From: Pseudomonas sp. SST3
GTDB lineage: Bacteria > Pseudomonadota > Gammaproteobacteria > Pseudomonadales > Pseudomonadaceae
Assembly (NCBI RefSeq): GCF_003325755.1
Contig: NZ_QORI02000006.1
Coordinates: 185,282 to 249,281 of the forward strand
Length of the DNA: 64,000 bases
Direction of reading: 5' to 3'
Shown here: positions 44,985-54,143 of the stretch, in pieces
Position numbering within the stretch: position 1 is the first letter of the stretch
Layout: each line of letters begins with the position of its first letter
Notes under the pieces: model-generated
Told to the model about the DNA's origin: nothing
The model's input: the letters and a program-made list of their open reading frames with translations, nothing else
The model's database searches: none
Made by a program: the position numbers and the translations under genes

Positions 44985-46706
44985 ATGACCAATCAACTCA
45001 AGATTTCGGTGGGCCAATGCACCGACAAGGGCCTGAAGGACACCAACCAGGACTTCCACGGTGTATACATTCCCAAAGAGCCCCAATTGAGCAGCAAGGG
45101 CGTCGCCATTGCACTGGCCGACGGCATCAGCAGCAGCGCCGTCAGCCATATTGCCAGCGAGTCGGCTGTCACCGGTTTCTTCGCCGACTACTACTGCACC
45201 TCCGACGCATGGTCAGTCAAAACATCAGCACAGAGGGTGCTGATGGCGACCAACTCATGGTTGCATTCCCAGGGCCAACGAAGCCCTGACCGCTTCGACC
45301 CGGATCGCGGTTACGTCTGCACTTTCAGCGCCATGGTCATCAAGTCGGCAACGGCGCATCTATTTCATGCCGGTGATTCGCGAATCTATCGCGTCCAAGG
45401 CAACGCCCTGGAGCAGTTGACCATCGATCACCGTATGTGGGTTGCGGGGGACAAGAGTTACCTGAGCCGAGCCCTGGGCATCCACCCGCAACTGGATCTG
45501 GACTACCGCGCCGAGCCCATCGAAGTCGGTGATACCTTCATCCTGGCCACTGACGGCGTTTACGAATACATCAGCGCGGCGTCGATGCTCCGTGCCATTG
45601 CCCGCAACGCCGAGGACCTCGACGCAGCCGCACGAGCGATCGTCGCCCAGGCACTGGACCAGGGCAGCGATGACAACCTCACGGTACAGATCCTGCGCAT
45701 CGACGCGCTTCCGTCACCCCAAGCTAACGAGCTCTACCAGCAGCTGACCGAGCGGCCCCTCCCGCCGATACTCGAGGCGCGGGCCGTATTCGACGGCTAC
45801 ACCATCGTGCGCGAAGTGCATGCCAGTAGCCGCAGCCATGTTTATCTCGCCACCGACAACGACAGCCAGACGCCGGTGATCATCAAGACTCCATCCATCG
45901 ACCTGCAGCGGGACGTGCAGTATTTGGAACGTTTTCTGACTGAGGAATGGGTCGCGCGGCGCATCAACGACGCCCATGTGGTCAAGCCGTGCCTGCAGAC
46001 GCGCAAACGCAACTTTCTTTACAGCGTCAGCGAGTTTATCGAAGGCCAGACGCTGACCCAGTGGATGGTCGACAACCCGCGACCGGATCTGGAAACGGTG
46101 CGCGGCATCATCGAGCAAATCGCCAAGGGACTGCGCGCTTTTCACCGGCTGGAGATGCTGCATCAGGATCTGCGTCCCGAAAACATCATGATCGACGGCA
46201 CCGGCACAGTGAAAATCATCGACTTCGGCTCGACCCGCGTCGCCGGCATCATGGAAATCGCTTCGGCCACCGAGCGCAGCGATCTGCTTGGCACTGTTCA
46301 GTACACGGCACCTGAGTATTTTCTCGGGGAAAGTGGCAGCACCCGCTCGGATATGTTTTCGCTGGCGGTGATCACCTATCAGATGCTCACCGGCGCCCTG
46401 CCCTATGGCACGCAGGTGGCAAGCTGCCGCACCCGTGCGGCACAGAACAAGCTCAGCTATCGCTCGATCCGCGATCGCGATCGCGCGGTACCGGCCTGGA
46501 TCGATGATGTGCTGCGCAAGGCGCTGCACCCCGATCCATACAAGCGCTACGAGGATCTGTCCGAATTCATGTTCGAGTTACGTCAGCCCAATCAGGCGTT
46601 TCTCAACAAGGCCAGGCCGCGGCTGTTGGAGCGCAACCCGGCGCTGTTCTGGAAAGGCGTATCCGTGGCGTTGACGTTTGCGGTAGCCGTACTACTGCTC
46701 CGTTGA
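44985..46706 (+). CDS. PP2C phosphatase-Ser/Thr kinase fusion, membrane-tethered
   Basis: The 573-residue protein joins a PP2C phosphatase (about 1-242; ALADGISSSAVSH, HAGDSRIYR, LATDGVYEY, GSDDNLTVQ), a Hanks-type kinase (about 268-540; Lys301 in IIKTP, catalytic HQDLRPEN with Asp395, DFGSTR with Asp413, GTVQYTAPE) and a C-terminal membrane helix (about 553-573). The kinase has HQD instead of HRD, which is tolerated in some active kinases. Such fusions are known beside nitrate/nitrite assimilation genes in Pseudomonas. Substrate unknown; the REP cluster separates it from nirC. Confidence 0.92.
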   Translation: MTNQLKISVGQCTDKGLKDTNQDFHGVYIPKEPQLSSKGVAIALADGISSSAVSHIASESAVTGFFADYYCTSDAWSVKTSAQRVLMATNSWLHSQGQRSPDRFDPDRGYVCTFSAMVIKSATAHLFHAGDSRIYRVQGNALEQLTIDHRMWVAGDKSYLSRALGIHPQLDLDYRAEPIEVGDTFILATDGVYEYISAASMLRAIARNAEDLDAAARAIVAQALDQGSDDNLTVQILRIDALPSPQANELYQQLTERPLPPILEARAVFDGYTIVREVHASSRSHVYLATDNDSQTPVIIKTPSIDLQRDVQYLERFLTEEWVARRINDAHVVKPCLQTRKRNFLYSVSEFIEGQTLTQWMVDNPRPDLETVRGIIEQIAKGLRAFHRLEMLHQDLRPENIMIDGTGTVKIIDFGSTRVAGIMEIASATERSDLLGTVQYTAPEYFLGESGSTRSDMFSLAVITYQMLTGALPYGTQVASCRTRAAQNKLSYRSIRDRDRAVPAWIDDVLRKALHPDPYKRYEDLSEFMFELRQPNQAFLNKARPRLLERNPALFWKGVSVALTFAVAVLLLR

Positions 46707-46744
46707 CAAAGTTGACGGCAAGCTGCCAGCCAAACAGTGACGCA

Positions 46745-47071
46745 TCACTCCGGCCGCTGCGGCGCATAAACGTTAAGCGCCGGATCGGTAATGCCGTCCT
46801 TCGAAGGGTCGAGAATCCAGCGCAGTTGCGTGACCAGTTCGTCGCAATTCTCGCCGCGCTGCTGCCAGTCCTGAAACGCAATCCGTGCAGCGGTCAGCGA
46901 TTGTTCTGCGACTCGCTCAGCCTCGGTAGTCGGGTCACCGGATTGCCATTGATCGAATACGGACTTGAGCCCGCGCTGCGCTTCTTCCGCGCCCAGCTCA
47001 CCGTCCGACCAGCGCGACGTGATGTCCTGGGCTTTTTGCAGCGCGCTGACCGAGGGGTTCGGCGTTTCCAT
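46745..47071 (-). CDS. Conserved small soluble protein
   Basis: The 108-residue protein is helical and acidic (TSRWSDGELGAEEAQRGLKS, FDQWQSGDPTTEAERVAEQS) with no membrane segment or motif I recognise. GGAGG lies 10 bases before the ATG at 47071, supporting real expression. It is convergent with the kinase gene and divergent from the next frame. Confidence 0.65.
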   Translation of the reverse strand: METPNPSVSALQKAQDITSRWSDGELGAEEAQRGLKSVFDQWQSGDPTTEAERVAEQSLTAARIAFQDWQQRGENCDELVTQLRWILDPSKDGITDPALNVYAPQRPE

Positions 47072-47198
47072 CTTTGACTACCTCCAAGGATTCTTATGCA
47101 GGTTGGAGTCCGGCTTCGTCGACGAATTCGGCTCCGCCTATCAGCGGAGCCTGCGTTCGCACCGTTGATCCGCACGACATTGCCAAGGGCCTCTACCG

Positions 47199-47552
47199 AT
47201 GGTCGCATCTCTATATTCAAGCTCACGCAACCGAGGTGGTGATATCAACCTGATTCAGCTGCTGCTTCCGCTTTACGACAACCACGGGCAAGCATTGCCC
47301 AAGACGCTGTTTGCCCAGGTCCGCGACGAGCTCGTGGAGCAGTTCGGCGGACTGACCGCCTACACCCGCGCTCCCGTGGACGGGCTCTGGCGCGAAGACG
47401 ACAACCATGCCGTTCACGACGACCTGGTCATCTACGAAGTCATGGCTTGCGAACTCGACCGCGCTTGGTGGGCCAATTATCGGGCATTGCTGGAAACTCG
47501 CTTCCGCCAGGAGCAGCTGTTGATCCGGGCGCAGCGGGTCGAGATATTGTAG
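47199..47552 (+). CDS. Small hypothetical protein
   Basis: The 117-residue protein has the core INLIQLLLPLYDNHGQALPK, FAQVRDELVEQFGGLTAYTR and LWREDDNHAVHDDLVIYEVM, resembling small single-domain proteins found widely in bacteria. The first 14 residues are unconserved-looking, so the true start may lie downstream. Function unknown. Confidence 0.6.
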   Translation: MVASLYSSSRNRGGDINLIQLLLPLYDNHGQALPKTLFAQVRDELVEQFGGLTAYTRAPVDGLWREDDNHAVHDDLVIYEVMACELDRAWWANYRALLETRFRQEQLLIRAQRVEIL

Positions 47553-47822
47553 CGATGCTTCTGTTGATCAAGGTTGTGAGCAGACGCTGGGCCGAGCGCA
47601 AAACCATCGCAGGACTGATCCAGCCACAGCACAGGATGATGAAAATTTAATGAACCGGCAGCTTTTCACGCTGTCTGTCCTGTCTGCAGGACCACTGGGC
47701 CAAATGCCCATCTTGGGAGAATGCATCCTCCCTTTCGCAATCGGCACATCCGGACGCTCCGGATCCGCTTATGTTTCGGCCCGCTCACCGGGCATCATCT
47801 TTTTGTCAACGCGAAGACCACC

Positions 47823-48500
47823 ATGTTCATATCCCGTCATCTTCTTGCCCTTCTTTCCCGCGTTTCCGGGTCCGCCACGCAACGCCGGGCCTTCCGTGCT
47901 GGACTGTTCGGCACTCTGCTGGCCGTCATCGTGCCGGCCCAGGCTCAGCAGGCGACCAATGACCGCTGGGTCAGCGACAGCCTGAACACTTACGTACGCA
48001 GCGGCCCAACGGACGGCTATCGCATCGTCGGCACACTCACTTCTGGGGAGAAAGTCGAACTGCTCGACACACAGGGCGATTACAGCCAGGTCCGCAGCGA
48101 AAATGGCGACCGGGTCTGGATCCGCAGCGCCGATTTACAAGAAATGCCCGGCCAGGCGGAACGTTTGCCGGAACTGGAGCAGCAGGTTGCCGAGCTCAGC
48201 GAAGAGCTGCGCACCATCGACGACAGCTGGAAGGCTCGGGTAAAGGGCATGCAGGAGACGCTCGATTCGCGCAAAGCCTTGATCGACGAACTGGAAGCGC
48301 GCCGGCAGGCACTGGACACCGCACTTACCTCCACCGAATCGGAGCTGCGCGATGCCCAGGCGCGCCTCGGCGATGAAAACAATCAGGTACTGATGCGTTA
48401 CATGGTTTACGGCGGCAGCATCGCAGGCGCGGGTTTGCTGGCCGGACTGATCATTCCGGCGATGACGCGCGGCCGCAAGCGTAACGACCGCTGGTTCTGA
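47823..48500 (+). CDS. SH3-domain membrane protein (TIGR04211/YgiM type)
   Basis: The 225-residue protein has a signal peptide (about 1-42), a bacterial SH3 domain (about 49-105; SLNTYVRSGPTDGYRIVGTL, VELLDTQGDYSQVRSENGDR), a long coiled coil (about 110-190) and a C-terminal membrane helix (GGSIAGAGLLAGLIIPAMTR). The architecture matches the YgiM family, an inner-membrane protein facing the periplasm. I use the ATG at 47823 that starts the signal peptide, although the frame is open to 47721. Confidence 0.88.
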   Translation: MFISRHLLALLSRVSGSATQRRAFRAGLFGTLLAVIVPAQAQQATNDRWVSDSLNTYVRSGPTDGYRIVGTLTSGEKVELLDTQGDYSQVRSENGDRVWIRSADLQEMPGQAERLPELEQQVAELSEELRTIDDSWKARVKGMQETLDSRKALIDELEARRQALDTALTSTESELRDAQARLGDENNQVLMRYMVYGGSIAGAGLLAGLIIPAMTRGRKRNDRWF

Positions 48501-48663
48501 GGTGGCGGGCCGGCCATTTACGAAATGCCAGAGCCTGAAATTTGCTCGCCGTGCGAGGTTGGACTCAGACGTCTGCTCGGCGCGGTTTTAGAAGGTCAGG
48601 CGGAAGAGCAACTGCGACTAGTACAGCACGAGTAGCAGAACTCGAGTGTGCAGGTCCGATTGG

Positions 48664-48870
48664 TCATTGCTCACTGTCGTGCGGCTTGTCGGTAGCGATC
48701 AGATCGCCCCAATCACCGTACTGGTACCAATCATCGCCCATCATTTCGGCCGGATGCTGGGTCCGGCCGGCGCCGTTGCCGCAGGCCAATGAGTCGGCCG
48801 AACAATAGCGGTCGCAGCCCCAGCAGATGCGTTCGGGGTGTGGCGGGTTCAACGGGAATTTCTTGGCCAT
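48664..48870 (-). CDS. DUF3079 family protein
   Basis: The 68-residue protein matches DUF3079: KKFPLNPPHPERICWGCDRY, CGNGAGRTQHPAEMMGDDWY, GDWGD. Four cysteines or nearby residues suggest a small metal site. Function unknown. Confidence 0.88.
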   Translation of the reverse strand: MAKKFPLNPPHPERICWGCDRYCSADSLACGNGAGRTQHPAEMMGDDWYQYGDWGDLIATDKPHDSEQ

Positions 48871-48961
48871 TGGCGGCCTCGTCCGGGTCAGCTGAGCAGT
48901 CAGGTTAATCAGCCGAGGCTCGCGAAGAATTGATCAAGCTCAAGAACGCTGTACTGGATGC

Positions 48962-49636
48962 TCAGACCAACACTTCGCTGATCTGCAAGATGTGCGTGAT
49001 CGCGCCCGCACGGGCGTCCCACACGTAGCGAAAATGCGGCCCTTGCACTGGCAGCGAGACCGCTTGTGGGCGGAAGGCCGCGACACATTCGTGCCCTTCC
49101 AGTCGCACGCTTCGATAAAGCAGGCCCCAAGTCTTGCCGTCGCGATGTTCGCGTGCAAAAGCCTGACTGTTGCCGTAGCCGGCCGGATCGGGTTGATGCA
49201 GCTCGGGTACGTCGCGCACGTCGATGAGCGGTTTCATGATCTTGTTTACGTAGGCGCGCATGGTGATCTCGGCATTCGCCTCGCGCGTGGCTGCTAAGAA
49301 GCGCTCCTGATGGAACTTGGTTTCCGCAATGGCCGCGTCTATCGAACTGGCACAGTAATAGACACCATAGCTACCGTCGCTGAAGCGACTGGCATTGCCG
49401 ATATGAGTAAAGGCGGCCATTACCGGCGTCGAACCCGGTCCGCTGACTCGATCTCCAGGCGCGACGCGCTGCAATAAGCCGGCCTCTTCGCGCAGACGAT
49501 CGTTGGTCATGGCCTCCAGCGCGAAGGCGATCTCCAGGTCGTCCGGGCTAAGCGTGTCCTCATAGACGTCCAGGGGCGGAAACGAGCTGTTGATGATGCG
49601 GTACGCCCGCCGCCAGGCTGGCAGGATCGCCTGCAT
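48962..49636 (-). CDS. RES-domain toxin
   Basis: The 224-residue protein contains the RES domain: WRRAYRIINSSFPPLDVYEDT, ASRFSDGSYGVYYCASSIDAAIAE and EGHECVAAFRPQAVSLPVQG. RES toxins break down NAD+ in the cytoplasm and arrest growth. Conserved arginine, tyrosine and glutamate/serine positions look present. It overlaps the antitoxin stop by one base (TGATG), so it is made only with its antitoxin. Confidence 0.9.
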   Translation of the reverse strand: MQAILPAWRRAYRIINSSFPPLDVYEDTLSPDDLEIAFALEAMTNDRLREEAGLLQRVAPGDRVSGPGSTPVMAAFTHIGNASRFSDGSYGVYYCASSIDAAIAETKFHQERFLAATREANAEITMRAYVNKIMKPLIDVRDVPELHQPDPAGYGNSQAFAREHRDGKTWGLLYRSVRLEGHECVAAFRPQAVSLPVQGPHFRYVWDARAGAITHILQISEVLV

Positions 49637-50037
49637 CAGCCGCGCACCCAGTCGAGGTAGCGGCGCACGTCCGCCAGATCGACCACCTGCCCAGCCAGCA
49701 TGTAATCAAGGGCACTCATACCATTGAACGGCGCGGCATCATTGGGCTTGTGTACCCATTCGTATGCGCGCTCGGTTTGATTGCTGAAAATAATACGTAG
49801 CGCTTTGTGGATACCCATCAAATAGGAAATCCGCTCCAGCGTATCCCGCGGCAGGCGAACTTCCGGAAGCTTCTTGTATTTGAAGTAAGTCGTATTGCCC
49901 ACCGAACCGAGCAATACGCGCTGTTGTTCGGCGCTGCAATTCCACAACCGCATGAGGTTGAAGAAAAACGTCAGCGCGACTCGCCCTGCGTCGGGGGAGG
50001 TTATATCCGGCTTGCTGACCGCCTGCTCGAGTTTCAT
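49636..50037 (-). CDS. Xre/MbcA/ParS-type antitoxin
   Basis: The 133-residue protein pairs an N-terminal Xre-like region (ALTFFFNLMRLWNCSAEQQR) with a C-terminal DUF2384/MbcA domain (RISYLMGIHKALRIIFSNQT, MSALDYMLAGQVVDLADVRR). I start it at 50037 because GGAG lies 6 bases upstream; ATGs at 50082 and 50109 lie inside an inverted repeat that more likely is its operator. It should neutralise RES and autorepress. Confidence 0.88.
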   Translation of the reverse strand: MKLEQAVSKPDITSPDAGRVALTFFFNLMRLWNCSAEQQRVLLGSVGNTTYFKYKKLPEVRLPRDTLERISYLMGIHKALRIIFSNQTERAYEWVHKPNDAAPFNGMSALDYMLAGQVVDLADVRRYLDWVRG

Positions 50038-50080
50038 CTTCGGCTCCGCTGTTATCACTACTGAGGACAGGTTACTACGC

Positions 50081-50111
50081 ATATGAATGATTTCAACATT
50101 TAAATTCATAT
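50081..50111. promoter_or_regulatory. Inverted-repeat operator of the Xre/RES operon
   Basis: ATATGAAT (50081-50088) and ATTCATAT (50104-50111) are perfect inverted arms separated by 15 AT-rich bases. They lie 44-74 bp upstream of the antitoxin start at 50037. Autorepression by the antitoxin at such sites is the rule for Xre-family pairs. Confidence 0.7.
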
Positions 50112-50218
50112 ACGAATCCCTGCGGCGTGCAACTCAGCGGGCAGTTCCGATGATGGAGCCGAACAGTTGCGAAGCAAGAAACGTTACTTCAGGCCCACAA
50201 CGAAGTTTGAAGGGCACC

Positions 50219-52581
50219 TCAGAAGAGCCCAAGCTGGTCATCGATAAGTGCTGAGAAGCTGTCGCCCACGAATGGCAGGATGGCATCGGCAATTGGCTGC
50301 AGCTGACGCGTCACATAATGGTCGTAGTCGATCGCGGCCCGGCGCACCTCCAGCGGTTCCGGGCCGCCACCGTCATCAAGTAGCTGATCCATCCGCCACT
50401 CTGGTATTGCCGCTGGCGGCCCTGCTGCAGGTTGTAGTCATCGGCGATCCGCGCCGCGCGCACATGTGGCGGGACGTTGCGCTCATAATCATCCAGCCGG
50501 CGGCGCAGGCGTTTGCGGAAGATCAGCAGCTCGTCCAGCTCGCCGGCCAATGTGCTGCGGACATAATCGCGCACGTAGTCCTGATAGGGTTCGCGGTTAA
50601 AGATGCGCCGGTACAGCTCCTGCTGGAACTGCTGGGCGAGCGGCGACCAGTCGGTGCGTACCGTTTCCAGGCCCTTGAATACCAGGCCGTCGCTGCCGTC
50701 AGGGCGAGTGACCAGCCCGGCGTAGCGCTTCTTGCTGCCCTCCTCCGCACCCCGAATAGTCGGCATCAGGAAGCGCTTGAAGTGACTCTCGAATTGCAAT
50801 TCCAGGGCGCTCTGCAGGCCGAACTCACGCTGCAGGTGCTCACGCCACCAGCCGTTGATCTGCTGCGCCAGATGCTTACCGATGTGCGCCGCGTCCTCGT
50901 CGTTGTGGGCGCGCTTGAGCCAGACGAAAGTGGAATCGGTGTCACCGTAGATCACGCTGTAACCCTCGGCCTCGATCAGCTCGCGGGTGTGGCGCATGAT
51001 CTCGTGCCCACGCAAGGTAATGGACGAAGCCAGGCGCGGATCGAAGAAACGGCAACCGCTGGAACCGAGCACACCGTAGAACGCGTTCATGATGATCTTC
51101 AGCGCCTGGGACAGTGGCTTGTTGCCCTCGCGCTTGGCCGATTCGCGCCCTTCCCAGACCCGTTCGACGATCGCCGGCAGGCAATGCCGCGTGCGGGAGA
51201 AGCGCGCGCCGCGGAAGCCAGGCACCGAGTCGCTGCCCTCGGGATGACGCATCCCCTCCACCAGCCCCACCGGATCGATGAGAAAGGTCCGGATGATCGA
51301 GGGGTACAGACTCTTGTAATCCAGCACCAGCACCGATTCGTACAGGCCCGGCTGCGAGTTCATCACGAAGCCGCCGGGGCTGGCCTCCGGCGGTCGCTCG
51401 CCAAGGTTCGGCGCGACGAAACCCTGGCGGTGCATCAACGGGATATAGAGGTGTTCGAACGCCGCCACCGAGCCGCCGCTGCGATCGGCCGGCAATCCCG
51501 TGACGGTGGCGCGCTCGAGCAGGAAGGTCAGCAGTTCGGTCTTGTCGAAGATCCGCGTGACCAGCTCGCAATCCTTGAGGTTGTAGCGCGCCAGGGCCGG
51601 CTTGTCCTCGGCGAACATGCGGTTGATTTCATCCATTCGTTGATAAGGCGTGTCGATGGCCTTGCCTTCGCCGAGCAGCGTTTGGGCGACGTTTTCCAGG
51701 CTGAACGAGGGGAAGCTCCAGGTGGCCGAACGCAGGGCCTCGATACCATCGATGATCAGCCGGCCCGCCGCCGCCGCGAAGAAATGGTTGCCTCGGCTGC
51801 CATGCTCGCGCCAGGTCATCTCCTCCCCACCGCGACCCAAGCGCAGCGGTACCTGATAACGCTGCGCCTGTTCACGCAGCACGCGCAGATCGAACTGCAC
51901 CAGGTTCCAGCCGATGATGGCATCCGGATCGTGCAGCGCCAGCCAGTCGTTCAGCCGCTCGATCAGCTGCTTACGGCTGTCGCAGTAGTTCAGCTGGAAA
52001 TCCACGGCGGAACTGTCGCCATTGGCCGGGCCGAGCATATAGACCTGGCGCTGGCCACAGCCTTCCAGCGCGATGGAATACAGCTCGCCGCGCATGGTGG
52101 TTTCGATATCCAGCGAGACCAGCCGGAGTTGCGGCCGGTAGTCCGACGCTGGTCGGATCTGTGCGTCGACCAGCACGCTCTCGGCGTTCGGGGTACCGGT
52201 AAAACTAACCGGCGCGGTGATGAAGCGCTCCATCAGATAGCGCTCCGGCGGACGAATATCTCCCTCATACACATCCAGCCCGGCGGCGCGTAAGCGCTTG
52301 TCCAGATTCATCAGCTGACGGTGCTGCTTGCAATACAGCCCAACCACCGGGCGATGGCGGAAATCGGTCAGGTTCAGCGGACGCAACTCGACGTCTCGCT
52401 CGCCTTTGAGCAGCAGTTCGACCTTGCGTTGCTGCGTCGCTGGGATGAAGCCAACGGAAGGCTGATACGGCACGCGCAGACGACGTGGCCCGGTATCGGT
52501 GGCCAGCCAGAACTCCACCTCGGTGCCCGCCGCCGTGTCACGCCAGTGCCTGGTCAGGACAAAGCCCTGTTGAAGATCCAC
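50219..52581 (-). pseudogene. polB: DNA polymerase II, frameshifted near the C-terminus
   Basis: The family B polymerase has exonuclease motifs ([45 protein letters not shown]) and polymerase motifs ([48 protein letters not shown]). The start is GTG at 52581. The frame ends early at 50311 as [17 protein letters not shown]. Adding one G to the GG at about 50362-50370 restores [20 protein letters not shown] ... IDDQLGLF with the natural stop at 50219 and 787 residues, the family length. As written, the last about 50 residues (thumb/PCNA-clamp tail QLGLF) are lost. A sequencing error is a real possibility. Confidence 0.9.
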
Positions 52582-52725
52582 CGTTCGCCGTCCTTATTCT
52601 TTCGAGGCGACCATTCTACGTGGCAATGACTTAGCGGATGCGACCGAGCGAAAGCGCGGATCATACGATGTCGAACAAGAGCGACGAGGCGGCGTAAGAT
52701 CTTTTTCCCCCTCCAATTTCCGGCT

Positions 52726-52754
52726 TTGACAAACGCCCATACGCTGACAATACT
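52726..52754 (+). promoter_or_regulatory. Possible sigma-70 promoter for the SMP-30 gene
   Basis: TTGACA (52726-52731), 17 bp, AATACT (52749-52754) lie about 210 bp upstream of the SMP-30 start. This is the only clear signal in the 380-bp gap 52582-52961. A 28-codon frame (52793-52879) in between lacks a ribosome site. Confidence 0.4.
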
Positions 52755-52961
52755 GATCGCAGTTGTACGACGACATAAACTTACAATAACAATGGATAAG
52801 CCGCATGCCCTCATGCCCAACCGCCGTGCGCGCTCTGCCGCTGTTGCGTCACGCCTACAGCCCGCCTCGACTGATTAACTGACCCCTCGCGCATCCCTGA
52901 CCGCCATCTCCGGCGGAACGGATTCGTTCGCCCATAAAAAACCTTACGTAGGACGCACGCC

Positions 52962-54080
52962 ATGACGACAATGAACGACGATTCCGCCAATCACGACCCA
53001 CGCAACGCCCGCCGAGCCTTTCTGAAAAACACGTTGATGGTGTCCGCTGGAATCGCCTCGATGGGAAGCCTGGGCCTGCCCCGGCTCAGCCTCGCCGAGC
53101 CGCTGACACAGCGGTACCCGGATGAGCTCGTGGAAATACTTGATGAGCGTTTCAGCAAGTATCGACTGTTCAACGCGAGCGTCGAGAAAATCGCCAGCGG
53201 CATGCGCTGGGCCGAGGGCCCGGTCTGGGCCGGCGATGGTCGTTACTTGCTGGTCAGCGACATTCCGGAAAATCGCATCATGCGCTGGGATGAGATCACC
53301 GGCTCGTTCGGCGTTTATCGACAACCCTCGAACCATTCCAACGGTCTGAACCGTGACTTGCAGGGGCGATTGCTGGTGTGCGAAGGGTCCACCACCAACG
53401 ACCAAGGTCGTCGGGTCACGCGTACCGAGCCGGACGGCAGCATCACGGTGTTGGCCGACAACTTCGAGGGCAAACGCTTCAACTCGCCGAACGATCTGGC
53501 AGTCCGCCAAGACGGCTCGGTCTGGTTTACCGACCCGCCCTTCCAGACCAGCAATTTCTACGAGGGCCACAAGATTCAAACCGAGCTGCCGGACGCCGTC
53601 TACCGCATCGACGGCGAAACCGGCGTCGTCACCCGTGTGATCGACTCCCTCTCCGGTCCCAACGGGCTGTGCTTCTCGCCCGACCAGAAAACGCTTTACG
53701 TCGTCGAAGGCCGGGCGAAGCCCAATCGGCTGGTATGGGCGTACCCGGTCAACGATAACGGCACCTTGGGCGAGCGCCGCAAGCACATCGAAGCACCTGC
53801 CTATGGCGCTTTGGATGGAATCAAGTGCGACGAGGACGGCAACCTGTGGTGCGGCTGGGGCAGCTCGGGCTCGCCAGAAGCCGTGACCGCCGATCTGGAT
53901 GGGGTAATGGTCTTCAATCCGCAGGGAAAGGCGATCGGCAAGATCAGGCTGCCTGAGCGCTGCGCCAATCTCTGCTTCGGCGGTAGCAAAGGCAACCGGC
54001 TGTTCATGGCCAGCAGCCATTCGTTGTACGCGCTTTACGTCAACACACGCGACGCAACGTTCGGCAAGGCTCAGGCCTGA
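52962..54080 (+). CDS. Tat-exported SMP-30/gluconolactonase-like protein
   Basis: The 372-residue protein has a Tat signal (NARRAFLKNTLMVSAGIASM) and then an SMP-30 beta-propeller with metal and catalytic positions RWAEGPVW (Glu), RFNSPNDLAV (Asn) and YGALDGIKCD (Asp). It is probably a periplasmic lactonase. Substrate unknown; gluconolactone-type sugar lactones are the usual guess. It is a single gene. Confidence 0.9.
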   Translation: MTTMNDDSANHDPRNARRAFLKNTLMVSAGIASMGSLGLPRLSLAEPLTQRYPDELVEILDERFSKYRLFNASVEKIASGMRWAEGPVWAGDGRYLLVSDIPENRIMRWDEITGSFGVYRQPSNHSNGLNRDLQGRLLVCEGSTTNDQGRRVTRTEPDGSITVLADNFEGKRFNSPNDLAVRQDGSVWFTDPPFQTSNFYEGHKIQTELPDAVYRIDGETGVVTRVIDSLSGPNGLCFSPDQKTLYVVEGRAKPNRLVWAYPVNDNGTLGERRKHIEAPAYGALDGIKCDEDGNLWCGWGSSGSPEAVTADLDGVMVFNPQGKAIGKIRLPERCANLCFGGSKGNRLFMASSHSLYALYVNTRDATFGKAQA

Positions 54081-54112
54081 CCCTCAACAAGCGCTCAGCA
54101 CGTCTCGCTCCC

Positions 54113-54135
54113 GGTAGGAGCGAGCTTGTCGCGAA
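54113..54135. repeat. Degenerate REP arm
   Basis: GGTAGGAGCGAGCTTGTCGCGA is a REP arm with a two-base gap in its centre. It lies in the 63-bp interval between the convergent SMP-30 and cheV genes. Confidence 0.75.
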
Positions 54136-54143
54136 TGCATCCC

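Noticed and set aside
50248..52293. 681-residue open frame on the plus strand
   Set aside because: It is antisense to polB, whose polymerase motifs are unmistakable.
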